DNA from: Streptomyces sp. 2114.4
GTDB lineage: Bacteria > Actinomycetota > Actinomycetes > Streptomycetales > Streptomycetaceae
NCBI RefSeq assembly: GCF_900187385.1
Contig: NZ_FYEY01000001.1
Coordinates: forward strand, 7,564,001 to 7,628,000
DNA length: 64,000 bases
Direction of reading: 5' to 3'
Numbering within the stretch: position 1 is the first letter of the stretch; each line of letters starts with the position of its first letter. Positions 9,220-17,355 of the stretch are shown here, piece by piece. Made by a program: the position numbers and the translations under genes. Below the pieces are notes generated by a model. The model searched no databases. It saw nothing but the letters and a program-made list of their open reading frames with translations, and was not told the origin of the DNA.

Positions 9220-10044
9220 TTACGCCGAAAACACTGCGGAGAAGGCGGCTCTGGTGGGGGAGTCCTCCCGGCGGTCCAGCACGGCGAACACGATGCGGTC
9301 GAACCAGCCGGCGAAGCGGCCGCCGTCCAGCAGCGCGGCCGCGAAGGCCCGTGCCACGTCGGCCGGTTCATTGCGGAACACCCCGCAGCCCCAGGCGCCG
9401 AGCACCAGCTGACGGTGCCCGCCGGCCGCCGCGACCTCCAGTACCCGCTCCGCGCGCACCGCCAGTGCCGCCGCCACCCGGCCGGTCTCGTCCGGCCGCT
9501 GTCGCGCGATCACCCCCGCGTTCGGCGCGGCTGCCGTCAGGAAGCCCGCTTCGTACGGCACGTCGAGCAACGTGCCACGGTCGTCGCGGAAGACCGGTAC
9601 ACCGGGGGAGAGGATCACTCGGTCGCTGTAGAACGGGCTCGGATCCGCCCGGTGAGCGGCGTAGAAGTCCGGGGCCTCGCGCACACAGGCGTAGAGCGCC
9701 GACCCCCGGCACAGCGCCTCTTCCTGGGCCTGCGCACCGTTGAGATACCCGCCGCCGGGATTGCGCGCGGAGGCGAAATTCAGCACGGCGAGCGGGCCCG
9801 CGCCCGTCCCGGCGAGCCGCCGGCCGGCGGTGAGGCTGCCTTCCCCCGTCACCTCGAACTCCGTGCGCACGCCGGGCGACGGTCCGGCCACGGCGACCGG
9901 CTCCGGACCGTACAGCCGCGTCTCAGCTCGCGCCCGCGCGACCGCCGCCGCGATCTCCACCAGCCGTCCGTCCGGTGCGCGGTAGGCACCCGCCGCGACG
10001 ATCCGTTCCGTTTCCTGTGCGAGGCCACGCAGCCGGGCGCTCAT
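9220..10044 (-). CDS. PARG-like macrodomain protein (TIGR02452 family)
   Basis: The roughly 274-aa protein contains FASARNPGGGYLNGAQAQEE, the microbial poly(ADP-ribose) glycohydrolase signature GGG-x6-8-QE with two acidic residues, preceded by VLNFASA. Later PNAGVIARQ, VLGAWGCGVFRNEP and FAAALL are all typical of the TIGR02452/DUF2263 branch. By family it would hydrolyse ADP-ribose polymers or mono-ADP-ribose adducts in the cytoplasm. ATG 10044 is preferred; a GTG lies 9 nt upstream. No PARP-like gene is adjacent. Confidence 0.85.
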   Translation of the reverse strand: MSARLRGLAQETERIVAAGAYRAPDGRLVEIAAAVARARAETRLYGPEPVAVAGPSPGVRTEFEVTGEGSLTAGRRLAGTGAGPLAVLNFASARNPGGGYLNGAQAQEEALCRGSALYACVREAPDFYAAHRADPSPFYSDRVILSPGVPVFRDDRGTLLDVPYEAGFLTAAAPNAGVIARQRPDETGRVAAALAVRAERVLEVAAAGGHRQLVLGAWGCGVFRNEPADVARAFAAALLDGGRFAGWFDRIVFAVLDRREDSPTRAAFSAVFSA

Positions 10045-10124
10045 CGTCGGCACCCCCGTATCCGATTCTTCATGGTGATCAAGGTAAGGACCGGTGGCGC
10101 GCCACGCGATCGGATTTCGCCGCC

Positions 10125-10164
10125 TGCCTGCCCGCCTGCCGCTCTGCCTGCCCGCCTGCCGCTC
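10125..10164. repeat. Two exact tandem copies of a 20-bp unit
   Basis: The unit TGCCTGCCCGCCTGCCGCTC occurs at 10125-10144 and again at 10145-10164, between the PARG-like gene and the epimerase gene. It is itself made of smaller CTGCC/CCGCC motifs. No function can be read from it. Confidence 0.85.
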
Positions 10165-10185
10165 GCCGCCGGCCCGCCGCCGTCC

Positions 10186-11238
10186 TCAGCCCTGCCGGCC
10201 CCGCTCCGCCAGCCAGCGGTCCTCGGCCGCATAGCCGAACAGCTTCTCGTCCGGGTAGACGCCGGCCATCATCGGGAACACCTCCCACCAGTCGCGCCCC
10301 TTGACCCGGTCGGTCAGCCATCGCACCGTCTCCGGCAGCGACTCCTCGTACGTCGTCACCGCGTGGTAGCCCAACTCGCGCTCCGCCGCCGCCATGTCGT
10401 AGACGATGGGGTGCGGGCTCGACCACGGGGTAACGCCGACACCGGACGAGGGCGGGGCACCGTCCACCGCCACGACCTCGCTCCGTGGCGCACCCATCAC
10501 GGCATCCACCGCCGCCGAGATCCCGGCGACCGTCGGCGCCTGCGGATCCCCCGCGTTGAGCACCCTGCTGCCCGGCCGGCGAGCCGCCAGCCGCACCAGT
10601 TCCGCGAGGTTGTCCACGTGCACGGGGTGGAAGCTGCTGCCGCCGTACGCGAGCACCCGCACCCGGCGCCCGTCCAGGACCCGCTTGACGAAGCAGAGCT
10701 CACGGGGCAGGGGACTGTACGGCCCGTGAATGGCGCCGGCCCGCAGCAGGGTCACCGGCAGCCTCTCGCCCTGTGCCAGCAACGCCTGCTCCAGGGCCAC
10801 CTTGCGGGTGCAGTAGTCCTCGTCGCCGGGGGGCACGGTCGGCTGGGACTCCGGGACGGGCAGCGGATAGGCCGGCGCGCCGTCCGGCTCGCCCATGGTG
10901 GCGAAGCCGCGCCCTTGGTCGTCCGCGTACACCGAGCCGCTGGAGATCACCACCGCCGAACCGATCCGGTCCGCCAACGCGCTCAACTGCTGTGCGTGCG
11001 CGGCCCCGTACGCCACACAGTCCAGCAGCACGTCACAGCCGTCGCCGATCAGCCCGGCCAGCGCCGCGTCGTCCTCCCGGTCCACCGCCACCGAGCGGAC
11101 CTCCTCGGGCCAGGAGTCGTCGCGCCCGCCGCGCCGGGACGCGGCCCGCACCTCCCAGCCGTCCCGTGCCAGGGCCCGCACCGCCGCCCGCCCGATCTGC
11201 CCGCTCGCCCCGATCACCACTGCGCTGCCTGAAGTCAT
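10186..11238 (-). CDS. NAD(P)-dependent epimerase/reductase
   Basis: The 350-aa protein starts with the Rossmann motif VVIGASGQIGRAAVRAL (G-x-S-G-x-I-G), characteristic of extended SDR epimerases. VVISSGSVYADDQGRG and YCTRKVALE provide the catalytic Ser and a Y-x-x-x-K (YCTRK), and LRAGAIHGPYSPLP plus HPVHVDNLAELVRLA are the usual C-terminal substrate-domain blocks. The substrate is unknown. Start is ATG at 11238; the C-terminal WWEVFPMMAGVYPDEKLFGY is conserved in related streptomycete proteins as far as I recall. It appears to be a single gene. Confidence 0.8.
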   Translation of the reverse strand: MTSGSAVVIGASGQIGRAAVRALARDGWEVRAASRRGGRDDSWPEEVRSVAVDREDDAALAGLIGDGCDVLLDCVAYGAAHAQQLSALADRIGSAVVISSGSVYADDQGRGFATMGEPDGAPAYPLPVPESQPTVPPGDEDYCTRKVALEQALLAQGERLPVTLLRAGAIHGPYSPLPRELCFVKRVLDGRRVRVLAYGGSSFHPVHVDNLAELVRLAARRPGSRVLNAGDPQAPTVAGISAAVDAVMGAPRSEVVAVDGAPPSSGVGVTPWSSPHPIVYDMAAAERELGYHAVTTYEESLPETVRWLTDRVKGRDWWEVFPMMAGVYPDEKLFGYAAEDRWLAERGRQG

Positions 11239-11323
11239 GACCGGACCCTACGGAGCGTCAGCGGGCGGCAGTAGTACGGTTCGCCCTCGGCGCAAGGGGA
11301 ACGCCCGGGACCTGGCCCTCCGT

Positions 11324-12052
11324 TCAGCCCACGGGCCCCTTGCCGCGCCCCCGCCGTCCGTGCGCCCGCCCCCGCGCCTGCGCCGCGGCCTTGGCCTCGC
11401 CCGCGTAGGTGTCCACGTACTCCTGGCCGGACAGGGTGAGGATCGCGTACATGATCTCGTCGGTGACGGCACGCAGCGCCAGGCGTTCGTCCTCCAGCCC
11501 CGCATAGCGCGAGAAGTCCAGCGGTGCGCCGAAGCGGATGGTGATCCGCATGATGCGCGGCAGCCGCCGGCCCGTCGGCTGGGCCTCGAAGGTGCCGATC
11601 ATCGCGCACGGCACCACCGGCACCCCGGCCTTGATGGCCATCGAGGCGACGCCGGTACGCCCCTTGTAGAGCCGGCCGTCGTGCGAGCGGGTGCCCTCCG
11701 GGTAGATGCCCAGCAGCCGGCCCTTGCGCAGCACGGAGAGCCCCGAAGAGATCGCCGCCTGCGAGGCACGGCCCCCGGACCGGTCCACCGGAATCTGCCC
11801 GACGCCCCGGAAGAACGCCGCGGTCAGCCGCCCCTTCAGACCGGGTCCGGTGAAGTACTCGGCCTTGGCCAGGAACGTCACCCGGCGCGGCACGATCGCC
11901 GGCATCACGAAGTGATCGGCGAACGACAGATGATTGCCCGCGATGATCGCCGCGCCCTCCTCCGGCACATGAGCCAGCCCCTCGATCCTCGGCCGGAACA
12001 CCAGCCGCAGCAACGGCCCCAGAAGCAGGTACTTCAGCACCTGGTAGAGCAC
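11324..12052 (-). CDS. 1-acyl-sn-glycerol-3-phosphate acyltransferase family protein (PlsC-like)
   Basis: GTG at 12052 preceded by AAAGGGGAG gives 242 aa. Motif I NHLSFADH (NHxxxxD), motif II-like FFRGVGQIPVDR, motif III YPEGTRSHDGRLYKG and motif IV VPVVPCAMIG are all present, so it is a catalytically intact LPLAT-family acyltransferase. A hydrophobic N-terminus (VLYQVLKYLLLGPLLRLVF) anchors it to the inner face of the membrane. It would acylate lysophosphatidate or a related acceptor in phospholipid synthesis. The C-terminus is basic and Gly/Arg-rich. Confidence 0.87.
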   Translation of the reverse strand: MLYQVLKYLLLGPLLRLVFRPRIEGLAHVPEEGAAIIAGNHLSFADHFVMPAIVPRRVTFLAKAEYFTGPGLKGRLTAAFFRGVGQIPVDRSGGRASQAAISSGLSVLRKGRLLGIYPEGTRSHDGRLYKGRTGVASMAIKAGVPVVPCAMIGTFEAQPTGRRLPRIMRITIRFGAPLDFSRYAGLEDERLALRAVTDEIMYAILTLSGQEYVDTYAGEAKAAAQARGRAHGRRGRGKGPVG

Positions 12053-12391
12053 AGGACAGCTCCCCTTTGGTCGGCTTACCCGGGCGGCTACATCGTTCCA
12101 GGCCACACGGAGCGCCCGGGGACGGCCAGTGAGTTTATGGACAAGTATCGTCGCCGATAACCACCTTCGGCCGGATCGATGCTGTCTCCTTTCCGGTGCC
12201 TGGTGCCTGGTGCCTGGTGCCTGGTGGCCGGAGCGCGGCGCCCTGCCGATGCTGCCGCCCCGCGCCGGCGACCACCTCCCCTGGGAGGCACCGGAGGTTG
12301 TCAGGCCGAGCAGGTGCTGACAGCGGGGACCCGGCTGAGCCGGCGGCACGCTGCCCAGGACGGCCGACGGGCCGCCGCCGCAGCCGACGCC
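12053..12391. other. Intergenic region with heptanucleotide tandem repeat
   Basis: About 340 nt between two minus-strand genes. It must hold the promoter of the acyltransferase gene and the end of the PfpI-like transcript. The visible structure is a (GGTGCCT)4 array at 12195-12222; no gene or convincing promoter was recognised. Confidence 0.5.
12195..12222. repeat. (GGTGCCT) x4 tandem repeat
   Basis: Four exact head-to-tail copies of GGTGCCT, followed by a degenerate GGTGGCC. Such heptamer arrays can change copy number by slippage. It lies about 140 nt upstream of the acyltransferase start on the minus strand. Confidence 0.9.
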
Positions 12392-13147
12392 TCAGCGCTC
12401 ACCGGCTTCCAGGAGCGCACAGAACCGGCGTCCGAAGAGGTAGGCGTCCCCCGGCCAGCGCGCCGAGAGATAGCGCCCGTCCTGGACGACGAACGCAGCG
12501 GAGTCGTCGGTCGCGGTGCCCCGTGCGGCAAGTACCCTGGGCCCCCGCTCGAAGCGGGCGTCCGGGCCGGTCAGTGCGGCCCTGACCTCGTCCTGTACAT
12601 ACGCCGGATAGGTGCGGTAATAGCGGCCCAGCCGCCATGCGGTGGCCAGATATGCCGACCGCTCCATGTACTTGGGCAGACAGGTCGTCCGCCGGTCCGC
12701 CAGCAGGCTGCGGCCGGTGGACGCCTCCTGTGTCCGGGCCAGTACCAGCACACCGTGGCAGATCGCCCCGACCGGTCGGTCCAGCGCCCAGAACCTGCCG
12801 ACTTGCCGCCGCAGCACCTCCGAGCCCAGGTACTGCCGCATGCCCGGTGCGTGCCCGCCCGGCAGGATCAGCCCGTCGTACTCCTCCGGGGCCAGCTCCG
12901 CCCAGCCGAGGGTCGCGGTGAACTCCTCGCTCCGGGTGAGCTCTTCGTAGAAGCGCCGGGGCTCTTCCGCGGCGCCGAGCTGTCCGAACAGGACGCCGGT
13001 CAGCAGCCGCGGATCGCATGCGGGGCGGGTACCGGCCTGTTCGGTGGCGAAGACGACCCGGTGGCCGGCATCGGTGAGCAGTCGCCAGGGCACCGCCACC
13101 TCGGTGGCATCGAAATCGCGGTCGGGAACCGGCATCAGCACGCGCAC
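12392..13147 (-). CDS. DJ-1/PfpI superfamily (class I glutamine amidotransferase-like) protein
   Basis: GTG at 13147 with GAGGA upstream gives 251 aa. VRVLMPVPDRDFDATEVAVPWRLLTDAGHRVVFAT is the usual PfpI/Hsp31 N-terminal strand-helix, YDGLILPGGHAPGMR carries the glycine-rich turn and VGAICHGVLVLAR the nucleophile elbow with Cys followed by His (CHG). These proteins include glyoxalase III-type and chaperone-like enzymes; the exact activity cannot be read. Codons above the GTG overlap the divergent secreted-protein promoter, which argues against longer starts. Confidence 0.82.
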   Translation of the reverse strand: MRVLMPVPDRDFDATEVAVPWRLLTDAGHRVVFATEQAGTRPACDPRLLTGVLFGQLGAAEEPRRFYEELTRSEEFTATLGWAELAPEEYDGLILPGGHAPGMRQYLGSEVLRRQVGRFWALDRPVGAICHGVLVLARTQEASTGRSLLADRRTTCLPKYMERSAYLATAWRLGRYYRTYPAYVQDEVRAALTGPDARFERGPRVLAARGTATDDSAAFVVQDGRYLSARWPGDAYLFGRRFCALLEAGER

Positions 13148-13301
13148 CGGGACATCCTCGCAGGCTCGCAGGTCCCTTCGGTACCCGCTTTGGCATCCGC
13201 GGACAACTTTGAACTCCCCTTGAATGCATCGGGGTTGACTCGCCGTATCGACCGGAGACCGAGCCTGAACCCAGGGTCCAGGCCGAGGACAGGAGTCAGA
13301 G

Positions 13302-13991
13302 ATGTCCCGGAAGAAGAGAGTCGGCACGCGTCAGAAGATCGTCATCGGCGTCAGTGCCGCCGCGCTGGTCGGCGGCATCGCCATCGCCACCGCCGGCACC
13401 AGCCAGGCCTCCGTGGCGTGCGACGGACTGGCCACCGCCCTGAGCAACAACGAGAAGTTCATCGCCGACCAGAAGGCGAACCCGGACGCCCAGTCGGCGG
13501 CAAGAATCGCCAACCGCGAGGCCGTGATCAAGGAGATCCAGGTCAAGCAGAAAGCCGCCGGCTGCTCGGCCGGGCAGGGCGGGGACGACGCCGCGGGCGC
13601 TCCGCCGACGGGCAATGAGCCGCCCGCCTCCAACGCCCCGCCCGCCTCCGAGGCACCACAGGGGTCGGCGGACCCGTCCGCCTCCGGTGACGCCTCCGCT
13701 TCCGCCGCTCCGCCGGCCTCGGACGACCCGCCGGCCGCCGACGGCGATGTGGTCTGCAAGGGCTCGACGGTGACCCTCTCCGGCGAGAGCGGCGCCCCGG
13801 CGGCATCCAGTGACCAGTTCCCCGTCGGGACCAAACTGAAGGTGACCAACCTGGACAACAACAAGTCGACGACGGTCTCCGTGACGTCGGCCTCGGGCAG
13901 CTGTGCCCTCCTCAACAACGCAGCCTTCGAGCAGGTGCGTGAGGAGGGGAAGTTCCTGATCCGCAACGCACGGATCGAGCGTGTGGGGTAA
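13302..13991 (+). CDS. Secreted protein with Ala/Pro/Ser-rich linker and beta-barrel-like C-terminus
   Basis: The 229-aa precursor has a signal peptide (MSRKKRVGTRQKIVIGVSAAALVGGIAIATAG, cleavage near SQA-SVA). An N-terminal segment with two Cys (ACDG...AAGCSAG) is followed by a low-complexity APPASEAP/SASGDASAS linker of about 60 residues. The C-terminal domain FPVGTKLKVTNLDNNKSTTVSVTSASGSCALLNNAAFEQV resembles a double-psi beta-barrel of the RlpA type, though the catalytic Asp region is changed. It is probably extracellular or wall-associated. A good hairpin follows. Confidence 0.75.
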   Translation: MSRKKRVGTRQKIVIGVSAAALVGGIAIATAGTSQASVACDGLATALSNNEKFIADQKANPDAQSAARIANREAVIKEIQVKQKAAGCSAGQGGDDAAGAPPTGNEPPASNAPPASEAPQGSADPSASGDASASAAPPASDDPPAADGDVVCKGSTVTLSGESGAPAASSDQFPVGTKLKVTNLDNNKSTTVSVTSASGSCALLNNAAFEQVREEGKFLIRNARIERVG

Positions 13992-14000
13992 CCCCGGTCC

Positions 14001-14043
14001 GGGCGGCCGGCAGTGGAGCCGCCTCCTCCGCTGCCGGCCGCCC
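14001..14043 (+). terminator. Terminator hairpin after the secreted protein gene
   Basis: GGGCGGCCGGCAG (14001-14013) pairs perfectly with CTGCCGGCCGCCC (14031-14043) around a 17-nt loop, followed by TTGTCT. Confidence 0.75.
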
Positions 14044-14207
14044 TTGTCTCCAGGGGCGGCAATCGAAGGTCCGTACGGGCGACCTCGCGGCGTGGCCGCT
14101 TGCCCGCCGCGGCCCGGCGAGGTGGCCTGGGGCCGCCGGGCGCCACGCGTCGTCGCGTCGCCGTCAGGCTCCCGCAGCGATCCCACCGAGCTTCCCAGGA
14201 GACATCG

Positions 14208-14642
14208 ATGCCCGTGAGCCCAAGACGCCGATCCCTCCGGACCACCCTGACCGTGGGCGTGTCCGCGCTCGCCGCCCTGTCTTCCGCCCTGCTCGGCACG
14301 CTCTCCGCAGGTCCGGCGCACGCCGATGAGCTGCCGGCCGGCGATCAGGGCCTGCTGCTGACGGTGTCCGGGGCCGGCAACACCTGGAGCCGGGGGGTAC
14401 GGCTCAACTGCCCGGACGTCCACGGCAGACATCCGCACGCGGCCGCCGCCTGCGACGCGCTGACCTGGGCGCGCGGGAACCTGGACGCACTGCCCGGCCA
14501 CCCGCAGGCCTGCACCAGGGAGTACGACCCGATGACCGCCACCGCGATCGGCACCTGGCGCGGCGTCCCGGTGAACTGGCACAAGGATTTCCCCAACGCC
14601 TGCACGATGGACGCCGCGACCGGGCCGTTGTTCCGCTTCTGA
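14208..14642 (+). CDS. Subtilisin inhibitor-like (SSI family) secreted protease inhibitor, P1 Arg
   Basis: ATG 14208 behind AGGAG gives a 144-aa precursor with a signal peptide ending near PAHA-DE. The mature part (about 107 aa) has the four SSI cysteines (NCPD, AACDAL, ACTREYDP, NACTMD) and the C-terminal FRF. By alignment to SSI (C71-P-M73-V74-Y-D-P) the reactive bond is Arg-Glu in CTREYDP, so P1 is Arg rather than Met, which in this family favours trypsin-like proteases. It is secreted, and probably controls the cell's own extracellular proteases. Confidence 0.88.
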   Translation: MPVSPRRRSLRTTLTVGVSALAALSSALLGTLSAGPAHADELPAGDQGLLLTVSGAGNTWSRGVRLNCPDVHGRHPHAAAACDALTWARGNLDALPGHPQACTREYDPMTATAIGTWRGVPVNWHKDFPNACTMDAATGPLFRF

Positions 14643-14710
14643 CGCTTCCGAGGTGCTGCGCCCGCGCCTCCCCGCACCGACCGGCTCGAACCGGCGCCCC
14701 GTGCGTCACC

Positions 14711-14799
14711 ACGCCGGTCGGACCGGCCGCGCCGCCAGCACACCCGTCGGACCGGCCGCGCCGCCACCACACCCGTCAGACCGGTCGTGCCACCACCAC
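14711..14799. repeat. Three imperfect tandem copies of a 29-31 bp unit
   Basis: Units at 14711-14741, 14742-14770 and 14771-14799 share the core GTCGGACCGGCCGCGCCGCC, with the third more diverged. The stop codon of the small membrane protein (14776-14778 on the minus strand) lies in the third unit, so the array seems to have grown out of that gene's 3' end. Confidence 0.8.
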
Positions 14800-14934
14800 C
14801 CCGATCGTCACCAGAGCCAGCACCACCCAGGAGAACCAGAGCCAGCCATTGGCACCCATCGCCACGGTGTAGGCGGTCGCCACCACCAGCCCGCCCACCG
14901 TGCACACGGCCATCGTCCTAGCAGATCCGGGCAT
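14776..14934 (-). CDS. Small two-helix membrane protein
   Basis: ATG at 14934 with GAGGAGG 8 nt upstream encodes 52 residues. Two hydrophobic spans (AVCTVGGLVVATAYTVAMG and WLWFSWVVLALVTIGVVVA) joined by a short ANG turn make a hairpin membrane protein. It lies 101 nt downstream of the CtaG gene on the same strand and is probably cotranscribed with it. I recognise no family; its context suggests a role near cytochrome oxidase assembly. Confidence 0.7.
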   Translation of the reverse strand: MPGSARTMAVCTVGGLVVATAYTVAMGANGWLWFSWVVLALVTIGVVVARPV

Positions 14935-15035
14935 ACCCGCAACCTCCTCACGTCGGCCCCGGGCACTCATGCCGCGGGCCGCGGCCATGGGACCATCGTC
15001 CCCGGCCGCGGCCCGTACCGCCAGAGCGGTGCGCG

Positions 15036-15995
15036 TCATCGGCTCCGTGCGTGGAGCGAGGCGAGGTAGGCGTTGTACTCCGCCAGATCCTTGTCGCCGT
15101 TGCGGTCGGCGGCCCGGTCCGCGCGCCGCGACTGACGCTCCTCGGACTTGTGCCACTGGAAGACCAGGGCGATCAGCACCACCACGGACGGGATCTCGCT
15201 GAAGGCCCAGGCGATACCGCCGGCCGCCGACTGGTCGGAGAGCGCTTCGATCCCCAGCGAGGACGGCGGGTGCAGGAAGGTGTCGACCATCGGCTCGCTG
15301 GCCATCATCAGGGCGATACCGAAGAAGGCATGGAACGGCATGCCCGCGAACAGCTCCAGAATCCGCATCACATGGCCCGGCCGGTGCGGCCCCGGGTCGA
15401 CGCCCATGATCGGCCAGAAGAACACCAGGCCGACCGCGAGGAAGTGCACCATCATCGCGATGTGCCCGGCCCGGGACTCCATCAGGAAGTCGAACAGCGG
15501 CGAGAAGTAGAGCGCGTAGAGACTCGCGATGAACAGCGGGATGGTGAACGCCGGGTGCGTGATGATCCGCAGGTAGCGGCTCTGCAGCAGCGCCACCAGC
15601 AGCTCGCGCGGTCCCTTGCGGCCGCGCCCGGCGGCCGGCAGCGCGCGCAGGGTCAGCGTCACCGGCGCCCCGAGCAGCAGCAGGATCGGCGAGAGCATGC
15701 TGATGACCATGTGCTGGACCATGTGCACGCTGAACATCGCCATGCCGTAGTCGTTGAGCTTGGTGCACATCACCAGGGCCACCGTCACCACGCCCAGGGC
15801 CCAGGCGGCGGTCCGGCCCACCGACCAGGCATCCCCCCGCCGCCGCAGCCGGACCACCGCCCAGCCGTACAGGCCGAGTCCCAGCAGACAGCCGACGAGG
15901 AAGAACGGATCACCACCGAACTCCAGGCCCCGCGACAGCGTGAACGGCGGCAGATCCATGTTCATGCCGTCCATGCCGTGCCCGCTGTGATCCAT
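15036..15995 (-). CDS. ctaG: Cytochrome c oxidase assembly protein, CtaG family
   Basis: ATG at 15995, preceded by AGGAG, gives 319 aa. The protein opens with MDHSGHGMDGMNMD, a His/Met-rich segment fit to bind copper, and then has about seven membrane spans. HMVQHMVISMLSPILLLLGAPVTL, HPAFTIPLFIASLYALYFSPLFD and AGMPFHAFFGIALMM are family blocks of the caa3-type CtaG, which helps insert copper into cytochrome oxidase. The C-terminus is a charged cytoplasmic tail. It is followed by the small membrane protein gene. Confidence 0.9.
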   Translation of the reverse strand: MDHSGHGMDGMNMDLPPFTLSRGLEFGGDPFFLVGCLLGLGLYGWAVVRLRRRGDAWSVGRTAAWALGVVTVALVMCTKLNDYGMAMFSVHMVQHMVISMLSPILLLLGAPVTLTLRALPAAGRGRKGPRELLVALLQSRYLRIITHPAFTIPLFIASLYALYFSPLFDFLMESRAGHIAMMVHFLAVGLVFFWPIMGVDPGPHRPGHVMRILELFAGMPFHAFFGIALMMASEPMVDTFLHPPSSLGIEALSDQSAAGGIAWAFSEIPSVVVLIALVFQWHKSEERQSRRADRAADRNGDKDLAEYNAYLASLHARSR

Positions 15996-16038
15996 CCGCT
16001 CGCTCCTGATTCGTACCAATGCTCCGGCGACAAGACTA

Positions 16039-16102
16039 GAACCGCCCCCGGTCACACCACGCGGCAGGGCCGCATATCGGTGCCAGTGGCCGGGGGCGGT
16101 TC
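16039..16102 (-). terminator. Long-stem hairpin between pfkA and ctaG
   Basis: GAACCGCCCCCGG (16039-16051) and its exact complement (16090-16102) flank a loop that has its own GCGGCAGGGCCGC hairpin. It lies 37 nt past the pfkA stop on the minus strand and so probably ends that transcript. Confidence 0.7.
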
Positions 16103-16138
16103 GCGCCGCACGGAGCTAACGCGCTGGGATCAGCGGAG

Positions 16139-17164
16139 TCACAGCACGCACTCGGCCTCGTCGTAGCGCTCCGCGGGCACGGTCTTGAGCGTTTCCACGG
16201 CCTCGGCCAGCGGCACCAGCGTGATGTCGGTGCCGCGCAGCGCCGTCATCATCCCGAAGTCGCCGCGGTGCGCGGCCTCGACGGCGTGCCAGCCGAAGCG
16301 GGTGGCGAGCACCCGGTCGTACGCGGTCGGAGTGCCGCCGCGCTGGACGTGCCCGAGGATCACCGGACGGGCCTCCTTGCCGAGGCGGTTCTCCAGCTCC
16401 ACGGAGAGCTGCCGGGCGACACCGGCGAACCGCTCGTGGCCGTAGATGTCCTTGCCGCCGATGTCGAAGGACATGGTGCCCTCGCGCGGCTTGGCACCCT
16501 CGGCGACGACCACGATCGCGAACTTCTTGCCGGCCTCGAACCGCTCGGCGACCCGCGCGGTCAGCTCGTCGATGTCGAAGGGCCGCTCCGGCACCACGAT
16601 CGCGTGCGCACCGGCCGCCATGCCGGAGTGCAGCGCGATCCAGCCGGTGTGCCGCCCCATCACCTCGACGATCATCACCCGCTGATGCGACTCGGCGGTG
16701 GTCTTGAGCCGGTCCAGCGCCTCGGTGGCGACCCCCACCGCGGTGTCGAAGCCGAACGTGACATCCGTGACGGCGATGTCGTTGTCGATGGTCTTCGGTA
16801 CGCCGACGATCGGCAGCCCGGCGTCCGACAGCAGCCGCGCCGCCTTCAGCGTGCCCTCGCCGCCGATCGGGATGATCGCGTCCAGGCCCAGCTCGGCGAC
16901 GTGGCCGCGGGCCCGCTCGACGCCGTCGCGCAGATGGGCGGGCTGCACCCGCGAGGACCCCAGGATGGTGCCGCCGCGCGCCAGGATGCCGCCGACGGCG
17001 TCGAGGTCGAGCTTGCGGTAATCGCCCTCCAGCAGGCCCTTCCAGCCGTCACGGAAGCCGATCACCTCATCGCCGTGATCGGCGGTGGCGCGGTGGACGA
17101 CGGAGCGGATGACGGCGTTCAGACCGGGGCAGTCGCCGCCGGAGGTGAGTACACCAATACGCAT
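16139..17164 (-). CDS. pfkA: 6-phosphofructokinase (ATP-type, actinobacterial group)
   Basis: The 341-aa enzyme starts MRIGVLTSGGDCPGLNAVIR. GGEGT (101-105) and PKTIDND (123-129) form the nucleotide and catalytic loops, with MGRHTGWIALH and ARPVILGHVQRGG for fructose-6-phosphate. The pair Gly104 with Lys124 is the mixed type of the actinobacterial group, whose characterised Streptomyces members use ATP. It phosphorylates fructose-6-phosphate in glycolysis in the cytoplasm. ATG 17164 is used rather than a start 7 codons upstream because MRIGVL is the family N-terminus. Confidence 0.94.
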   Translation of the reverse strand: MRIGVLTSGGDCPGLNAVIRSVVHRATADHGDEVIGFRDGWKGLLEGDYRKLDLDAVGGILARGGTILGSSRVQPAHLRDGVERARGHVAELGLDAIIPIGGEGTLKAARLLSDAGLPIVGVPKTIDNDIAVTDVTFGFDTAVGVATEALDRLKTTAESHQRVMIVEVMGRHTGWIALHSGMAAGAHAIVVPERPFDIDELTARVAERFEAGKKFAIVVVAEGAKPREGTMSFDIGGKDIYGHERFAGVARQLSVELENRLGKEARPVILGHVQRGGTPTAYDRVLATRFGWHAVEAAHRGDFGMMTALRGTDITLVPLAEAVETLKTVPAERYDEAECVL

Positions 17165-17355
17165 TGCTCGAAAAACCCTCTGCAACTCAACCGGGGGCCC
17201 GGACCCCGTCGTCCGGTTGGATTCCGCTCACCCTACAAGTGCGGGGCCACCGGGCACACGTGCGCCCGCAGTGCGGGACTGCGGGCGCACGAAAAGGGTT
17301 CAATTCCGGCATGCATGACATAGCGGCGAACCGTCCGCACCAGGCGGAAGCGGTA

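Noticed and set aside
9415..11232. 605-codon plus-strand frame
   Set aside because: It is antisense to the PARG-like and epimerase genes, both supported by catalytic motifs.
13148..13301. ydaO-type (c-di-AMP) riboswitch before the secreted protein gene
   Set aside because: Streptomycete wall-enzyme genes sometimes have one, so it was looked for, but the conserved GGGGGAGC-type blocks are not present and the leader is too short.
14640..14720. tRNA-like GGCTCGAACCGG motif
   Set aside because: Only a T-loop-like sequence occurs; no acceptor stem, anticodon stem or CCA-proximal pairing could be drawn.
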